Positions 11,165 to 20,900 of a stretch of 64,000 nt of DNA are shown here, piece by piece. A program made the translations under genes and the position numbers. The notes beneath the pieces were generated by a model. That model had not been told where the DNA came from. It saw nothing but the letters and a program-made list of their open reading frames with translations, and searched no databases. Where the stretch lies: NCBI GenBank assembly GCA_021397845.1, contig CM038046.1, forward strand, positions 62,001 through 126,000, given 5' to 3'. The DNA is from Areca catechu (taxonomy: Eukaryota > Streptophyta > Magnoliopsida > Arecales > Arecaceae). The number at the start of each line of letters is the position of its first letter. The stretch's first letter is position 1.

Positions 11165-11740
11165 AGGTCGAGACTCCAACAGAAGCCTGATTCCTCGAGT
11201 CCCTTCGCTGGGTTGGCTCCCCCCAGGTCGAGACTCTAGCAGAAGCCCGATTCCATGAGTCCCTTTGCTAAGTTGGCTCTCCCTGGTCAAGACTCCAGCC
11301 GAAGTCAGACTCTACCTTCTGCTGGGTTGGCTTCCCCAAGGTCGAGACTCCAATAGAAGACAGATTCCTCAAGTCCCTTCGCTGGGTTGGCTCCCCCCTG
11401 GTCAAGACTCCAACCGAAGTCAGACTCCACCTTCTACTGGGCTGGCTCCTCCCAGGTTGAGACTCCAGCCGAAGTCAGACTCTACCTTTTGCTGGGCTGG
11501 CTCCCTTCAGGTCGAGACTCCAGTAGAAGCTCGATTCCTCGAGTCCCTTTACTGGGTTGGCTCCTCCCTGGTCGAGACTCCAGCCGAAGTCAGACTCCAC
11601 CTTTTGCTGGGTTGGCTTCCCCTAGGTCGAGACTCCAGCAGAAGCCCGATTCCTCAAGTCCCTTCGTTGGATTGGCTCCCTCGTGGTCGAGACTCTAGCA
11701 GAAGCCGAATTTCTCTCCAAGTCTTCCCGCCGAGCTAGCT
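11165..11740 (+). repeat. Alternating 60/55-bp minisatellite
   Basis: The anchor 'gtcgagact' and its variants start at 11168, 11228, 11286, 11341, 11401, 11456, 11511, 11571, 11626 and 11686, so spacings are mostly 60 or 55 bp. Two unit types are visible: one with 'agcccgattcctcgagtccc' and one with 'gaagtcagactccacctt'. They are interspersed, giving a two-type higher-order pattern. No gene is supported; long frames across it are repeat artefacts. Confidence 0.85.
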
Positions 11741-12969
11741 CCTCCAAAGTGCACACTCGCTGAGTGCGCAGTTGCGGCCCCCGATGGGTCTCCTTCGGAG
11801 TAGCTCAGGCGGAGAAGAAGAAGAAGGAGACAAGAAGAAGAAATGCACAGTAGTGAAAGCTAAAACCTTCATTGATCAAAAGTCCCTTACATCCTACGGA
11901 GGTTCCCGACAGGCCAGGAAGCCTCCCGTAGATCTAAGTTATAAGTAAGAAGGGATTCTCCCTAGCAGTACTCCTGGAAGCAGCTGGGGGTACGCCAGTC
12001 CTTCTTTCAGGTGGGCTTTTTGGGAAGGAGGACGGCGGTGCCTCCGCCTCTACCGGCCCATTCTCCCCAGGAAGTTGCCAGGTCTCTAAGGCCTGGCATC
12101 GGTTCCACCCGGAGGATGCGGGTACCCTTCCACGAGTGAACATCTGAGGAAGGGGTACAACGACACATCCTCCTCGACCGTGTCGTCCTTCTAGGATTTC
12201 ACCGATCTGGTGATTCTAAAAGCAGCTGCGGCCGCTCCTCATTAGGCCACTCTCAGTAGTGCCGCGGCAACCACGACCTTCTCCATGATGACTGTGACCA
12301 CGGCCATCCCCTCATTTAGTCGCATGACTAGGCACACCCAGGAGGTTCGCAGGTAGGCTGCTCCTATCATACATGTAACCACCTTCTCTGTCCCCCGGGA
12401 CCTCTCCACTTTCTCCTCCTTCAGGGGAATCTCGAGCTCAGCGGACTTCTTCTCCTACCGGGATGCCCCCGCCTGGATACTGGCCGGACGTCCCCAGAGA
12501 AGCATCATGCAGCCTCCCGGACCTGAAGCTCACCAAAAGACCTCCCTTGGCACAAGCCAGGAGAGAAGAGTCAAAGAGAAAAGGTATTGGAGAGAAGAGG
12601 ATATTCTGTAAAGGCCCATCTGCTTGTGCTTAAAAAGGCGAGGGATGTCCTCTCTGCAATAAATCCTGCCGACCCCTCGTACCGATTGAAGGTACATGTC
12701 TCATTAATTGCCAGGCCAGCTAGAAGACACCACGTGCCAGCGCCGGACGACCCGCGCGCCTCATTCTCAGAAGATCCGTATCGATCCAAGAGAAGCATTT
12801 ATGGCCACCATCGGAAAATCGAAGTGCCACAAAACCACCCATCAATGTGAAGGCGTGGTCTTTGAAGCGCAGGCGCACAGAGATGTCGGTGACGTAAAGG
12901 ATGCCCCAGTCCACGTCAGCATGGTCATTACTCTCCACGCCCCGAGCGCCGTATCATCTTCTGGGCTCG
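11741..12969 (+). other. 3' noncoding region of the Tat element
   Basis: No intact gene is seen. The stretch near 11865-11920 (tail of a second 'ttcattga ... cccgacaggcc' block) resembles 8160-8210. Minus-strand translation across 11940-12480 gives broken protein-like text (for example EGMAVVTVIMEKVVVAAA), which may be a second decayed antisense ORF, but I cannot assign it. Confidence 0.4.
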
Positions 12970-12984
12970 AGAGTAGGGGGCAAC
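12970..12984 (+). promoter_or_regulatory. Polypurine tract before Tat 3' LTR
   Basis: The purine-rich sequence CGAGAGTAGGGGGCAAC directly precedes the TG of the LTR. The equivalent GAGAGTAGGGGGGCAAC occurs at the right-hand Tat element just before 63404, supporting both as plus-strand primer sites. Confidence 0.75.
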
Positions 12985-14061
12985 TGATACGGCTGTATCC
13001 GCTGATGTGGAGTCCATCTGGAGGCCAGTTGTCAGCCAGCAGATGGAAGTGCCACCTAAGCCTGGCGCCCGAGCAAGGAGCCGAAATGAGTCCCCTGCCG
13101 AGGTTAGCTCCCGGCCGAGGTCGAGCTCAAGCTGCCACCAAGCGAAGGAGGGAAGGCAACAGAGATTCAAATCATAGCGGGAAAGAGAGTTGCCTTCACC
13201 GAGACCCCGTCACTGAAATAGTACAACTAACAAGCAACAGCCCGCCACCTGAGGCCTATGAAGGGGGGCGCCTCGCCGGAGCACTAGGGCCCCCTCAGGT
13301 CCCAGTTTAGACTGATCAGGAAGGACGTCCCCTTTAAGGCGCGGTGCTTCCTAGTCTACCATTTGCACCACCCACAATTGGAAGGCCACGCTAGAGGATT
13401 CAAACCCTGGCACGACCGCTTGCATGCCAATGCTCAGCCAGGTTTTTCGAAACATGGTGACCAACCAGAATATCAGAGCCAGCAACATAACTTCCCATCT
13501 CAAAGGAGGAAATGGGAGCTCACGCGCAGTTCCCGCATGCTGCCAGATGTCACCCCCTGGGACTCCCCCAAAAGGGGAGCATCTGGAAAGCAAGCAGGAG
13601 GTCACGCACGGCCTCTCCATAACAAACTAAAAGGGGCCTCCGAATGAAAGGAGAGGACAAGAGGCAAAAAACTAGCAAGGGGTAAGGGAGGTAATCGTTG
13701 GCACACAAAGGGGAGAGCAAGCCAGACGCAATGCTCTGGGGGCTATTGGAGAATTCATCGGAAGAATCCCACGGACACAGCCAACCATACTTCAGCCCTC
13801 CTTCTCTGCTAATGCCCTACACTCACTTTCTTTTCTTGAAAACACGACCCCCGAACGTGGAAACCTCACCGAGATCTACTGAGGGGAATCTGTTCTCCTG
13901 GATCACCCACTGACTTGATTGTTGGAGTACCCCTGTCAGAATCCCCGGCTCGGGTCTCTTTTCTTTTACAGGGGTCCGAGAACGTGCACAGGATCCCAGG
14001 CGAGGGGGCGATGCCCGATGCCGCGCCGGAGCTATAGGCCACGACGATACAGGTAGCAACA
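12985..14061 (+). repeat. Tat 3' LTR (right end approximate)
   Basis: It starts TGATACGGCTG right after the polypurine tract. U5-like text ('gaacgtggaaacctcaccgag', 'ttggagtacccctgtcagaatcc') runs to about 13970. The end is placed at about 14061, where GC-rich sequence ending in CAACA gives way to AT-rich DNA; this boundary is an estimate because no partner LTR is in the window. Confidence 0.55.
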
Positions 14062-14500
14062 CAAGCAAATATAACATATAAAAATTAATTAATATAGATT
14101 TGCATTAGAAGTAGTTAATTAAGATAATCAGATAACATTTTATTTTTTTAAATTTTAAAATAAATATATATATTTTTAAATTTGAAATTTTTAAAAAAAA
14201 TATATTTTTTAAAATTTATTAATTATTATTTTTTCTTTTTTATAGACTAATCAAATAATATAGTAAGAAAATTAAAAAAATACCGAGTCTCTGTTTATTA
14301 TATAATCTATATATTATACGGATACAAATCTAGTATATACATAGACTTGGCTATATATAAGTAATTTTCAAGTTAAATCCAGTTAAACTTTTCATCACTT
14401 GATTTACACATATTCCTATAAAAAAATAAAAAAATTAATATTATATTAATAATATAGAATAGATAACTTTTTTTCAGATTAAATATAAACATTTTGTTGC
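14062..14500. other. AT-rich spacer
   Basis: Mostly A/T with runs of 'aaaatttt' and 'tatata'. No ORF, RNA gene or repeat family was recognised. It separates the Tat 3' LTR from a GC-rich tract. Confidence 0.6.
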
Positions 14501-15290
14501 CGATCCTGCCGCCGTGCCTGTGGCTTCGGAGCCGCCGATCCGACTAGACCATCTCGCTCCTGGGGTCTCCTGGCTCGTCCGAACCTGCAAGGCAAGGTCA
14601 GAAACCCTGGCCGGGGATCCCGGCGAGGGAGCTCCGACGGTCAAGTTAGTAGACGGCGAGAGGGAACAGAGTCTCTGAGACTGGCCCCCGAAGGAGTCCC
14701 AGACTTAGAGATCGTGCTAGCAAGAAAGGTCCCAGAAAGAATAGAAACCCAGCCGGGTCCCTTCACCGAGCTCACGCCAAAGGTCCCCTCTCGGGATCTT
14801 GGATCTTGCTCTTGGAACGGAGTCTCCAGCCTTTGTTTCTTGCTTACCTTGTCGTCTATTCTCTCCTTCCTTTTATCTCCTCCTGTTGCCTTCTCGTTTT
14901 CCGCCCCTGGGAGGCTCCTTTGTCGCTTTCACCTCCTCCCCTCCGTCTCTTTCCCTTTCCCCTTCTGGATCAAAGAGCCAGGCGGCTTCCGGCCTCGTTT
15001 GCCGAGCCTAGCGAGGAAAGAGTAGGGGAGGGGGGTGCCGGTCAGACCGCCAACCAGACCTCGGGCTGAGCGTGAGCACTCTCCTTCCCAGGTGCCGACG
15101 CTGTCCGTTATCGGGTCCTGTTTTATCAGGACCTCGTCTCTCGACTACGAAACCTGTTGGGCCGATGTAAGTGATGTTTCGCGTGTCGCCGCCGACCGTA
15201 CAGGGTGCCTTTCTCGGAGTGCGGCGCGCACGGCTCGAGGCGCAACCTCGGAGCTCGCGCTTCCGCTCTTCGGAACCTTCTCTGCACAGG
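14501..15290. other. GC-rich tract before the minisatellite, possible LTR-derived
   Basis: Style of sequence ('ccgaacctgcaaggcaagg', 'gctccgacggtcaagttagt') resembles LTR or leader DNA of monocot gypsy elements, but no termini, primer site or partner copy can be shown. Short ORFs here are low-complexity S/P/L-rich frames and are not supported as genes. Confidence 0.35.
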
Positions 15291-15299
15291 CTGGCCCGC

Positions 15300-16690
15300 G
15301 TCGACCGAGGTGGACCCCTCCTGGGTGGACACCTGGCGGAGCGGAAGAAGGTCGCTCGACTTCGGCCGAGGTGGTCCCGTCTCTGGGCGCCACCTGGTGA
15401 AGGAGCGAAGGAGCCCGGCTCGACCTCGGTCGAGGTGGGACCGTCTCAGGGTGCCACTTGGCGAGGGAGCAGGGGGGCCGCCGGCTTCGGCCGAGGTGGA
15501 CCCCTCCTGGGTGGACACCTGGCGGAGCGGCAGAAGGTCGCTCGACTTCAACCGAGGTGGTCCCGTCTCCGGGCGCCACCTGGCGAAGGAGCAAAGGAGC
15601 CCGGCTCGACCTCGGCCGAGGTGGGACTGTCTCAGGGTGCCACCTAGCGAGGGAGCAGGGGGGCCGCCGGCTTCGGTCGAGGTGGACCCCTCCTGGGTGG
15701 ACACCTGGTGGAGCGGCAGAAGGTCGCTCGACTTCGGCCGAGGTGGTCCCGTCTCCGGGCACCACCTGGCGAAGGAGCGAAGGAGCCCGGCTCGACCTCG
15801 GCCGAGATGGGACTGTCTCAGGGTGCCACCTGGCGAGGGAGCAGGGGGGGCCACCGGCTTCGGTCGAGGTGGACCCCTCCTGGGTGGACACCTGGCGGAG
15901 CGGCAGAAGGTCGCTCGACTTCGGCCGAGGTGGTCCCGTCTCCGGGCGCCACCTGGCGAAGGAGCGAAGGAGCCCGGCTCGACCTTGGCCGAGGTGGGAC
16001 CGTCTCAAGGTGCCACCTGGCGAGGGAGCAGGAGGGGCCGCCGGCTTCGGCCGAGGTGGACCCCTCCTGGGTGGACACCTGGCGGAGCGGCAGAAGGCCG
16101 CTCGACTTCGGCCGAGGTGGTCCCGTCTCCGGGCGCCACTTGGCGAAGGAGTGAAGGAGCCCGGCTCGACCTCGGCCGAGGTAGGACCGTCTCAGGGTGC
16201 CACCTGGCGAGGGAGCAGGGGGGGCCGCCGGCTTCGGCCGAGGTGGACCCCTCCTGGGTGGACACCTGGTGGAGCGGCAGAAGGTCGCTTGACTTCGGCC
16301 GAGGTGGTCCCGTCTCCGGGCGCTACCTGGCGAAGGAACGAAGGAGCCCGGCTCGACCTCGGTCGATGTGGGACCGTCTTAGGGTGCCACCTGGCGAGGG
16401 AGCAGGGGGGCCGCCGGCTTCGACCGAGGTGGCCCCCTCCTGGGTGGACACCTGGTGGAGCGGCAGAAGGTTGCTCGACTTCAGCCGAGGTGGTCCCGTC
16501 TCCGGGCGCCACCTGGCGAAGGAGCGAAGGAGCCCGGCTCGACCTTGGCTGAGGTGGGATCGTCTCAGGGTGCCACCTGGCGAGGGTGCAGGGGGGCCGC
16601 CGGTTTCGGTCGAGGTGGACCCCTCCTGGATGGACACCTGGCGGAGCGGCAGGAAGGCCCGGATCGACCTCGACCTCGACCGAGACGGAT
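15300..16690 (+). repeat. 186-bp higher-order minisatellite (3 x ~62 bp), GC-rich
   Basis: The anchor 'ctcctggg' (last copy 'ctcctgga') starts at 15318, 15504, 15690, 15877, 16064, 16251, 16437 and 16623, so the period is 186-187 bp and about 7.3 copies are present. Each period contains three related ~62-bp subunits, each with a 'ttcggccgaggtgg' or 'ctcggccgaggtgg' core and a 'cacctggcg' motif. The one-base length changes lie in the poly-G run between subunits. Because 186 is a multiple of three, several frames stay open for hundreds of codons (up to 525 on the plus strand); these are treated as repeat artefacts. The block ends about 0.75 kb before the COI1 start codon. Confidence 0.95.
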
Positions 16691-16699
16691 CCGCATCTG

Positions 16700-16930
16700 A
16701 CTTTGCCGAGAAAACTCCATTAAATAAACATCTATCTTTTTTATTTTATATTTATTTTAATATATTTTCGTTTATTTTATAAAAAAAACATATTTATTTT
16801 GAAAAGTATTTATATTTATTTAAAAAAATGGACTATCCTATTTTTAATATTTTTAATAACTATATGCAATCATTAAATATATAATTAAAAGTTAAAATTT
16901 ATATTTATTATATATAATATATATATGCTA
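16700..16930. other. AT-rich block next to the COI1 leader
   Basis: A/T-rich with 'tatataatatatatatg' at about 16910-16928. It mirrors the AT-rich spacer at 14062-14500 on the other side of the GC-rich tract, so both may flank one inserted unit, but no terminal repeats were found. Confidence 0.45.
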
Positions 16931-17017
16931 ACCCGATAAGTCAGTGGAAAGGGTGAAAGGCCACTAAAGTTAGGGCTCAGCCTTTTTCTTTTCGGAGAAG
17001 GCCTGCTGCGGCAGTAG

Positions 17018-17116
17018 ATGGACGACTCCGATTCGGTCTCATCCTCGGCGGAGTCTCCGGATCTCCTCCTCCGACCGTTAGCGCCGGCTCTCGTATCGGC
17101 GCCGCCGGACGTCTAG
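17018..17116 (+). CDS. Upstream ORF 1 in presumed COI1 leader (32 codons)
   Basis: ATG at 17018 opens a 32-residue frame (MDDSDSVSSSAESPDLLLRP...) ending at TAG 17114-17116. It is acidic and Ser-rich at the start, then Pro/Ala-rich. It would only matter if the COI1 transcript starts upstream of 17018, which is not shown. Confidence 0.3.
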   Translation: MDDSDSVSSSAESPDLLLRPLAPALVSAPPDV

Positions 17117-17255
17117 AAGCTTCCAATTCTTGATCCTGAGTAGCCACCCGAGTCAGTAGTGATTCCTATTTCTCCATCTTTCTTTTTGGTTCTTTGTTTA
17201 ACCTTATTCCTTTTTCTATTCTCTTTTCGGCGCCGCTTTCGGCCATCTCCCATTA

Positions 17256-17294
17256 ATGGCGGTTTTGGACTTGGATCCCCCTCTCTCTCCGTAG
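17256..17294 (+). CDS. Upstream ORF 2 in presumed COI1 leader (12 codons)
   Basis: ATG at 17256 gives MAVLDLDPPLSP then TAG at 17292. It lies 140 bases before the COI1 start and is more likely than uORF 1 to be inside the transcript. Translation is not demonstrated. Confidence 0.3.
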   Translation: MAVLDLDPPLSP

Positions 17295-17434
17295 CTGTTG
17301 TCAGATCTTGTCCAAGTTCTTGCTTCCTGGGATCTCTATTCTAGAGCTCTGCTAGAGCAGATCTTCTTTCTAAAGAAAACCCTCGCAGGCCAACCCTCAA
17401 CGAAGCCTTCGTCCTATCCGATATCGCATCGGTG

Positions 17435-17919
17435 ATGGAGCAGCGGAACTTGAATCGGGTCATGAGCTTCGGGATATCGGATGTGGCGTTGGAGTGCGTG
17501 ATGGGGTACATCGACGACCCCCGCGACCGGGAGGCCGTTTCCCTGGTTTGCAAGAAGTGGTACCACATCGATGCTATCACCCGCAAGCACATCACCATCG
17601 CCATCTGCTACTCTACCAGCCCCGGCCGGCTCCGGCTGCGCTTCCCCCGCCTCGAGTCCCTCAAGCTCAAGGGCAAGCCTCGGGCGGCCATGTTCAACCT
17701 CATACCCGAAGACTGGGGCGGCTACGCCAGCCCCTGGGTTGGCGAGATCGCCGACGCCTTCAACTGCCTCAAGGTCCTGCACTTCCGCCGGATGATCGTG
17801 AAAGACTCCGACATCGGTGTCCTGGTCAAGGCCAGGGGCCACATGCTCCAGGCGCTCAAGCTTGATAAGTGCTCGGGGTTCTCCACCGATGGCCTCTTGA
17901 TCGTTGCCCGCTCTTGCAG
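17435..17919 (+). CDS. COI1: COI1 exon 1 (F-box and first LRRs)
   Basis: Encodes 161 full codons plus two bases of an Arg codon, ending CTCTTGCAG before the donor GTACTC. Codons favour C or G in third position (for example CTC, GCC, AAG), unlike exons 2 and 3. This is the 5'-to-3' GC gradient common in monocot genes. It contains the F-box and the LKLKGKPRAAMFNLIPEDW ligand-contact stretch. Confidence 0.95.
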
Positions 17920-20900
17920 GTACTCCTCCTTCCGCTTCATTAGATTTCACTTCACTGATTACGTTTCTTGCCCCCCTAGTATTTTCTTGATCTTCTTTTG
18001 TTGATAAATTATATGTTTCTTTGCAGGTACTCATTTGATTCGATTGGATTTTGTTTTTAGATGTTACCGGTTATGTAGCGGTGGCATCTTGAATTTGATG
18101 AATTTGTTGTACTCATTCCTTGTCTCTGTACATTGCCCACTGAATGATGTAACAATATGTGATGCTAAAGCACGTATATAGTCTATCTGCTCTTGCGCCT
18201 AAATTCCTGCTGCTAATATATTTTCGTCCCTTTTTCTGACATAAGGCTGAATATATGCTCACCTGATTGTTATAGGAATCTGGCAATTGGGATTGGGGCT
18301 TTTAAGATAGGACTCGAGATCTTAGATAATCTTTTTGTCTTTTTAAAAATTTTGTTCTTGAGCTCACCAGGGACTCCAGAGCTTATTATAATTCTGGTCT
18401 ACATAATGTTGTCATTTGTGCTCTCCGATGCTTTTATGGTTTTCTTCTTACCTTTTGATAAATTAATCTATGCTTTCTTAGCTTATCATGATCTTATATA
18501 TTATTTGAATTTCCAGCATTCTGCTGTTGTGTAAAATAAATATGGTTTCCTTAAGAGAGAATTTATCATGGTTAAAGAAGCCTATAAACAGGCCTGGTCA
18601 ATCTTACTTGTATTGCCTTTCAATGCCTAAGGTGGTATACTTTATATTGTACTGAAGACATTGTAATAGCTTTTTTATATAATCTTTTTGTTAGTTTGTG
18701 TATGTGTACTTTTTGCTAGTTTGTCCCATGCTAAGATGTCTCCAACTTGCTCTTGGACACTTCAAATCATGATAAATATATTCTTGACATTGTAAATATG
18801 CATTTTGTGACATTGCTTCATATGCTTGTTCATCCTGGGTTGTATTCACTTGATTAATGCTATTCACTTTCAATCCATAGATTATTATTTATTTCACCAA
18901 GTGTGAGAATGGTGGCATGTTGCTTAGCCTGTTTAGATTTGTTTCCTGAATATAAGCTGGTTATATGAGAAGGTGGACTTCATTCTTGAATTCCACAATA
19001 TCTTTATCACCAAATTTATTATTTTGTAATAGTACTCTTGGATTTAAGCAGGTTTTTTTTTTTTTTTTTAAAATATTTTATAAAGTTCTTGATAGCCATG
19101 ACAGGATAGTTATAAACTCATATGTAGCTTAATCTTGAAGGAAAAGCCTTATTACGCTTACTAGGCATTCATGCTTACAGATTTTTTACAGAATGGGTAG
19201 AGGCTACATTAGCCCAGGTAGTCAAGATTATAGAAACCACACTAAAAACTTCAAGGTGAAGAGTATTTTCTTCAGATGGAATTGTATGTAGCATCACATG
19301 AAAATATTTACTACTTTACTCTTTTATTCTTGAGTCACCATGGGCCTCAGACCATGATTATAGGGCTGCAGTGGTGTTGTTTATGTTGCTGGGCCAAAAT
19401 TGCTGCCTTCATTCTCTGATGCCATTCCATATTCTTCTGCCCTTTGCAATATATAATTTTTGTGCTTTCAGCATTGTTTTCCTAAGAATAAAATTTGCAG
19501 CACTTGTTTATTATGAATATGATTCCCTGTGGAGGGAGCAGATCTTGGTAAAGGCAGCCTATAGATATGGCTAATCTCTTATATAATAATTTCTGAGGTT
19601 TAAATGTAAAATTTATGTGGTTCGAAAGACTGACTGGATTGGGTAGTTTGATCTAGACTGCTCTGAGTCAAATGTGTTCTGGTGATGAATTCTAGATATA
19701 ACAGAAATCAGTAGAAGTGCTATGGTGGCTTTTAATGCTGTTTGCATTTTATATAGCTTTGTGATCCAATTTCTCTAGTTGTGTATTATGAAATTTTCAA
19801 TATGCTGCTGGAGATGAAACTCAGTGATGCGATAGCAATCAACATTGCCAATCTTTGCCATAATTTTACCTGAGTCAAGCTATATTATGTGATGGATGCA
19901 GAAACTGGTTATTTGATTCAAATTGCCAAGAGTTATAGAGCAAGTGAATCTGAAAGCCAAACACGTTGACTCTGCTTAGGCTCTTGACATGCCAAAGTAA
20001 CTTCTTTTTTTTCTTTCCTCGAAGCTACCATGTGAAGGATGTCCACTTTTATTCTCGATAGGTTTATTTTTCATATGCATCATTTAGTTTCAGAAGCACC
20101 TGTTACTCTTTCCTAATGCTTGTGGTTGCCATGTGGACATCTTTCTTATATTCATAACTTGCAAAATACCTCTGCAGGTTGCTCCAAGGGAAGGAAATGG
20201 TTGCATGACACAATTGAAAAGCCCTTGAGAAGCTTCAACTTTCTGGCCTATTAATGTTTTAAATAATAGCATCTTGTTCTGATAAGGGCCTTTTACAGTT
20301 TACAGGCTTCCATAAAAATGAAGATTCGGAAAAAATGTTATTTAGCCTTGTCCCTTTTAGGGCAGTGGATGTTTCCTCTTATATATTCCTATTACTTGGT
20401 GTCCTGTGCTGATTGAGAGATGATAGTTGATGCATCCTGCTGCAGGGGGGTGGGAGTGGGCTTGGTATGCTGATGGAGGTATAATATATGGAATATGGCC
20501 TTGAGTCATGATGAATGATGTATATTTGACATCAATAGATTTTTTTTTTTTAATTCCTCCTCTTAAGTTATACTGGCATATGTTACTGTTATTCCATCTA
20601 ACCGTGCTTGTCATTAAATTCAATCAGTGTAAGAATAGTGAGTTGTTTGGCCTGTTAGAATAATTATTTCCTGGAGTATGTGAAAAGCAGATTTAACGAA
20701 GAGCTCCATTCTTGAATTCTACAAGATTTGTTATACCCTTGATTGCAAATTATTATTTCTTCTTTTTATTCAGTATCTCTGTCATCCATAAACAGCCTTC
20801 TTTTAGTTCCTAGTAATGAATTTTCAATTCTCAGTTGCTTGCATAATGAGAAAAACATTAAGCCTTACTATGTAGTGCAAGAGAAGAAATTGTTGTAGTG

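Larger units (their letters stand above)
4524..14061 (+). mobile_element. Tat-lineage Ty3/gypsy element, pol-deleted, 5' end missing
   Basis: Plus-strand order: gag C-terminal remnant, integrase C-terminal remnant, 114-bp tandem repeats (interrupted by a solo LTR), antisense extra ORF with a Transposase_28-like N-terminal half, a second minisatellite, polypurine tract, 3' LTR. Tat-lineage elements are known to carry extra ORFs, often antisense, between pol and the 3' LTR, and the layout fits that. The 5' LTR and gag start lie beyond the A1 insertion, outside the window. Two similar 'ttcattga ... cccgacaggcc' blocks at about 8160-8210 and 11865-11920 suggest duplicated or recombined 3' regions, so this may be two elements joined. 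Confidence 0.65.
16905..17434 (+). promoter_or_regulatory. Probable COI1 core promoter and 5' leader
   Basis: A TATA-like AT stretch at about 16905-16928 precedes a pyrimidine-rich, GC-moderate region leading to the COI1 ATG at 17435. No initiation site can be read from sequence alone; the leader may be several hundred bases and may contain an intron. Two short upstream ORFs are present at 17018 and 17256. Confidence 0.4.

Noticed and set aside
14714..15400. Several S/P/R-rich ORFs of 70-120 codons
   Set aside because: Overlapping frames in GC-rich, pyrimidine-rich DNA with no domain, no splice pattern and no homologous copy.
15205..16782. 525-codon plus-strand frame and 364-, 287- and 242-codon frames over the same DNA
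   Set aside because: They arise because the 186-bp unit is a multiple of three and GC-rich DNA has few stops. Open frames occur on both strands at once, and the protein text is only the repeat translated.
18352..20623. Short ORFs inside COI1 intron 1
   Set aside because: They are short, AT-rich, on both strands and without domains; the flanking exons splice cleanly across them.
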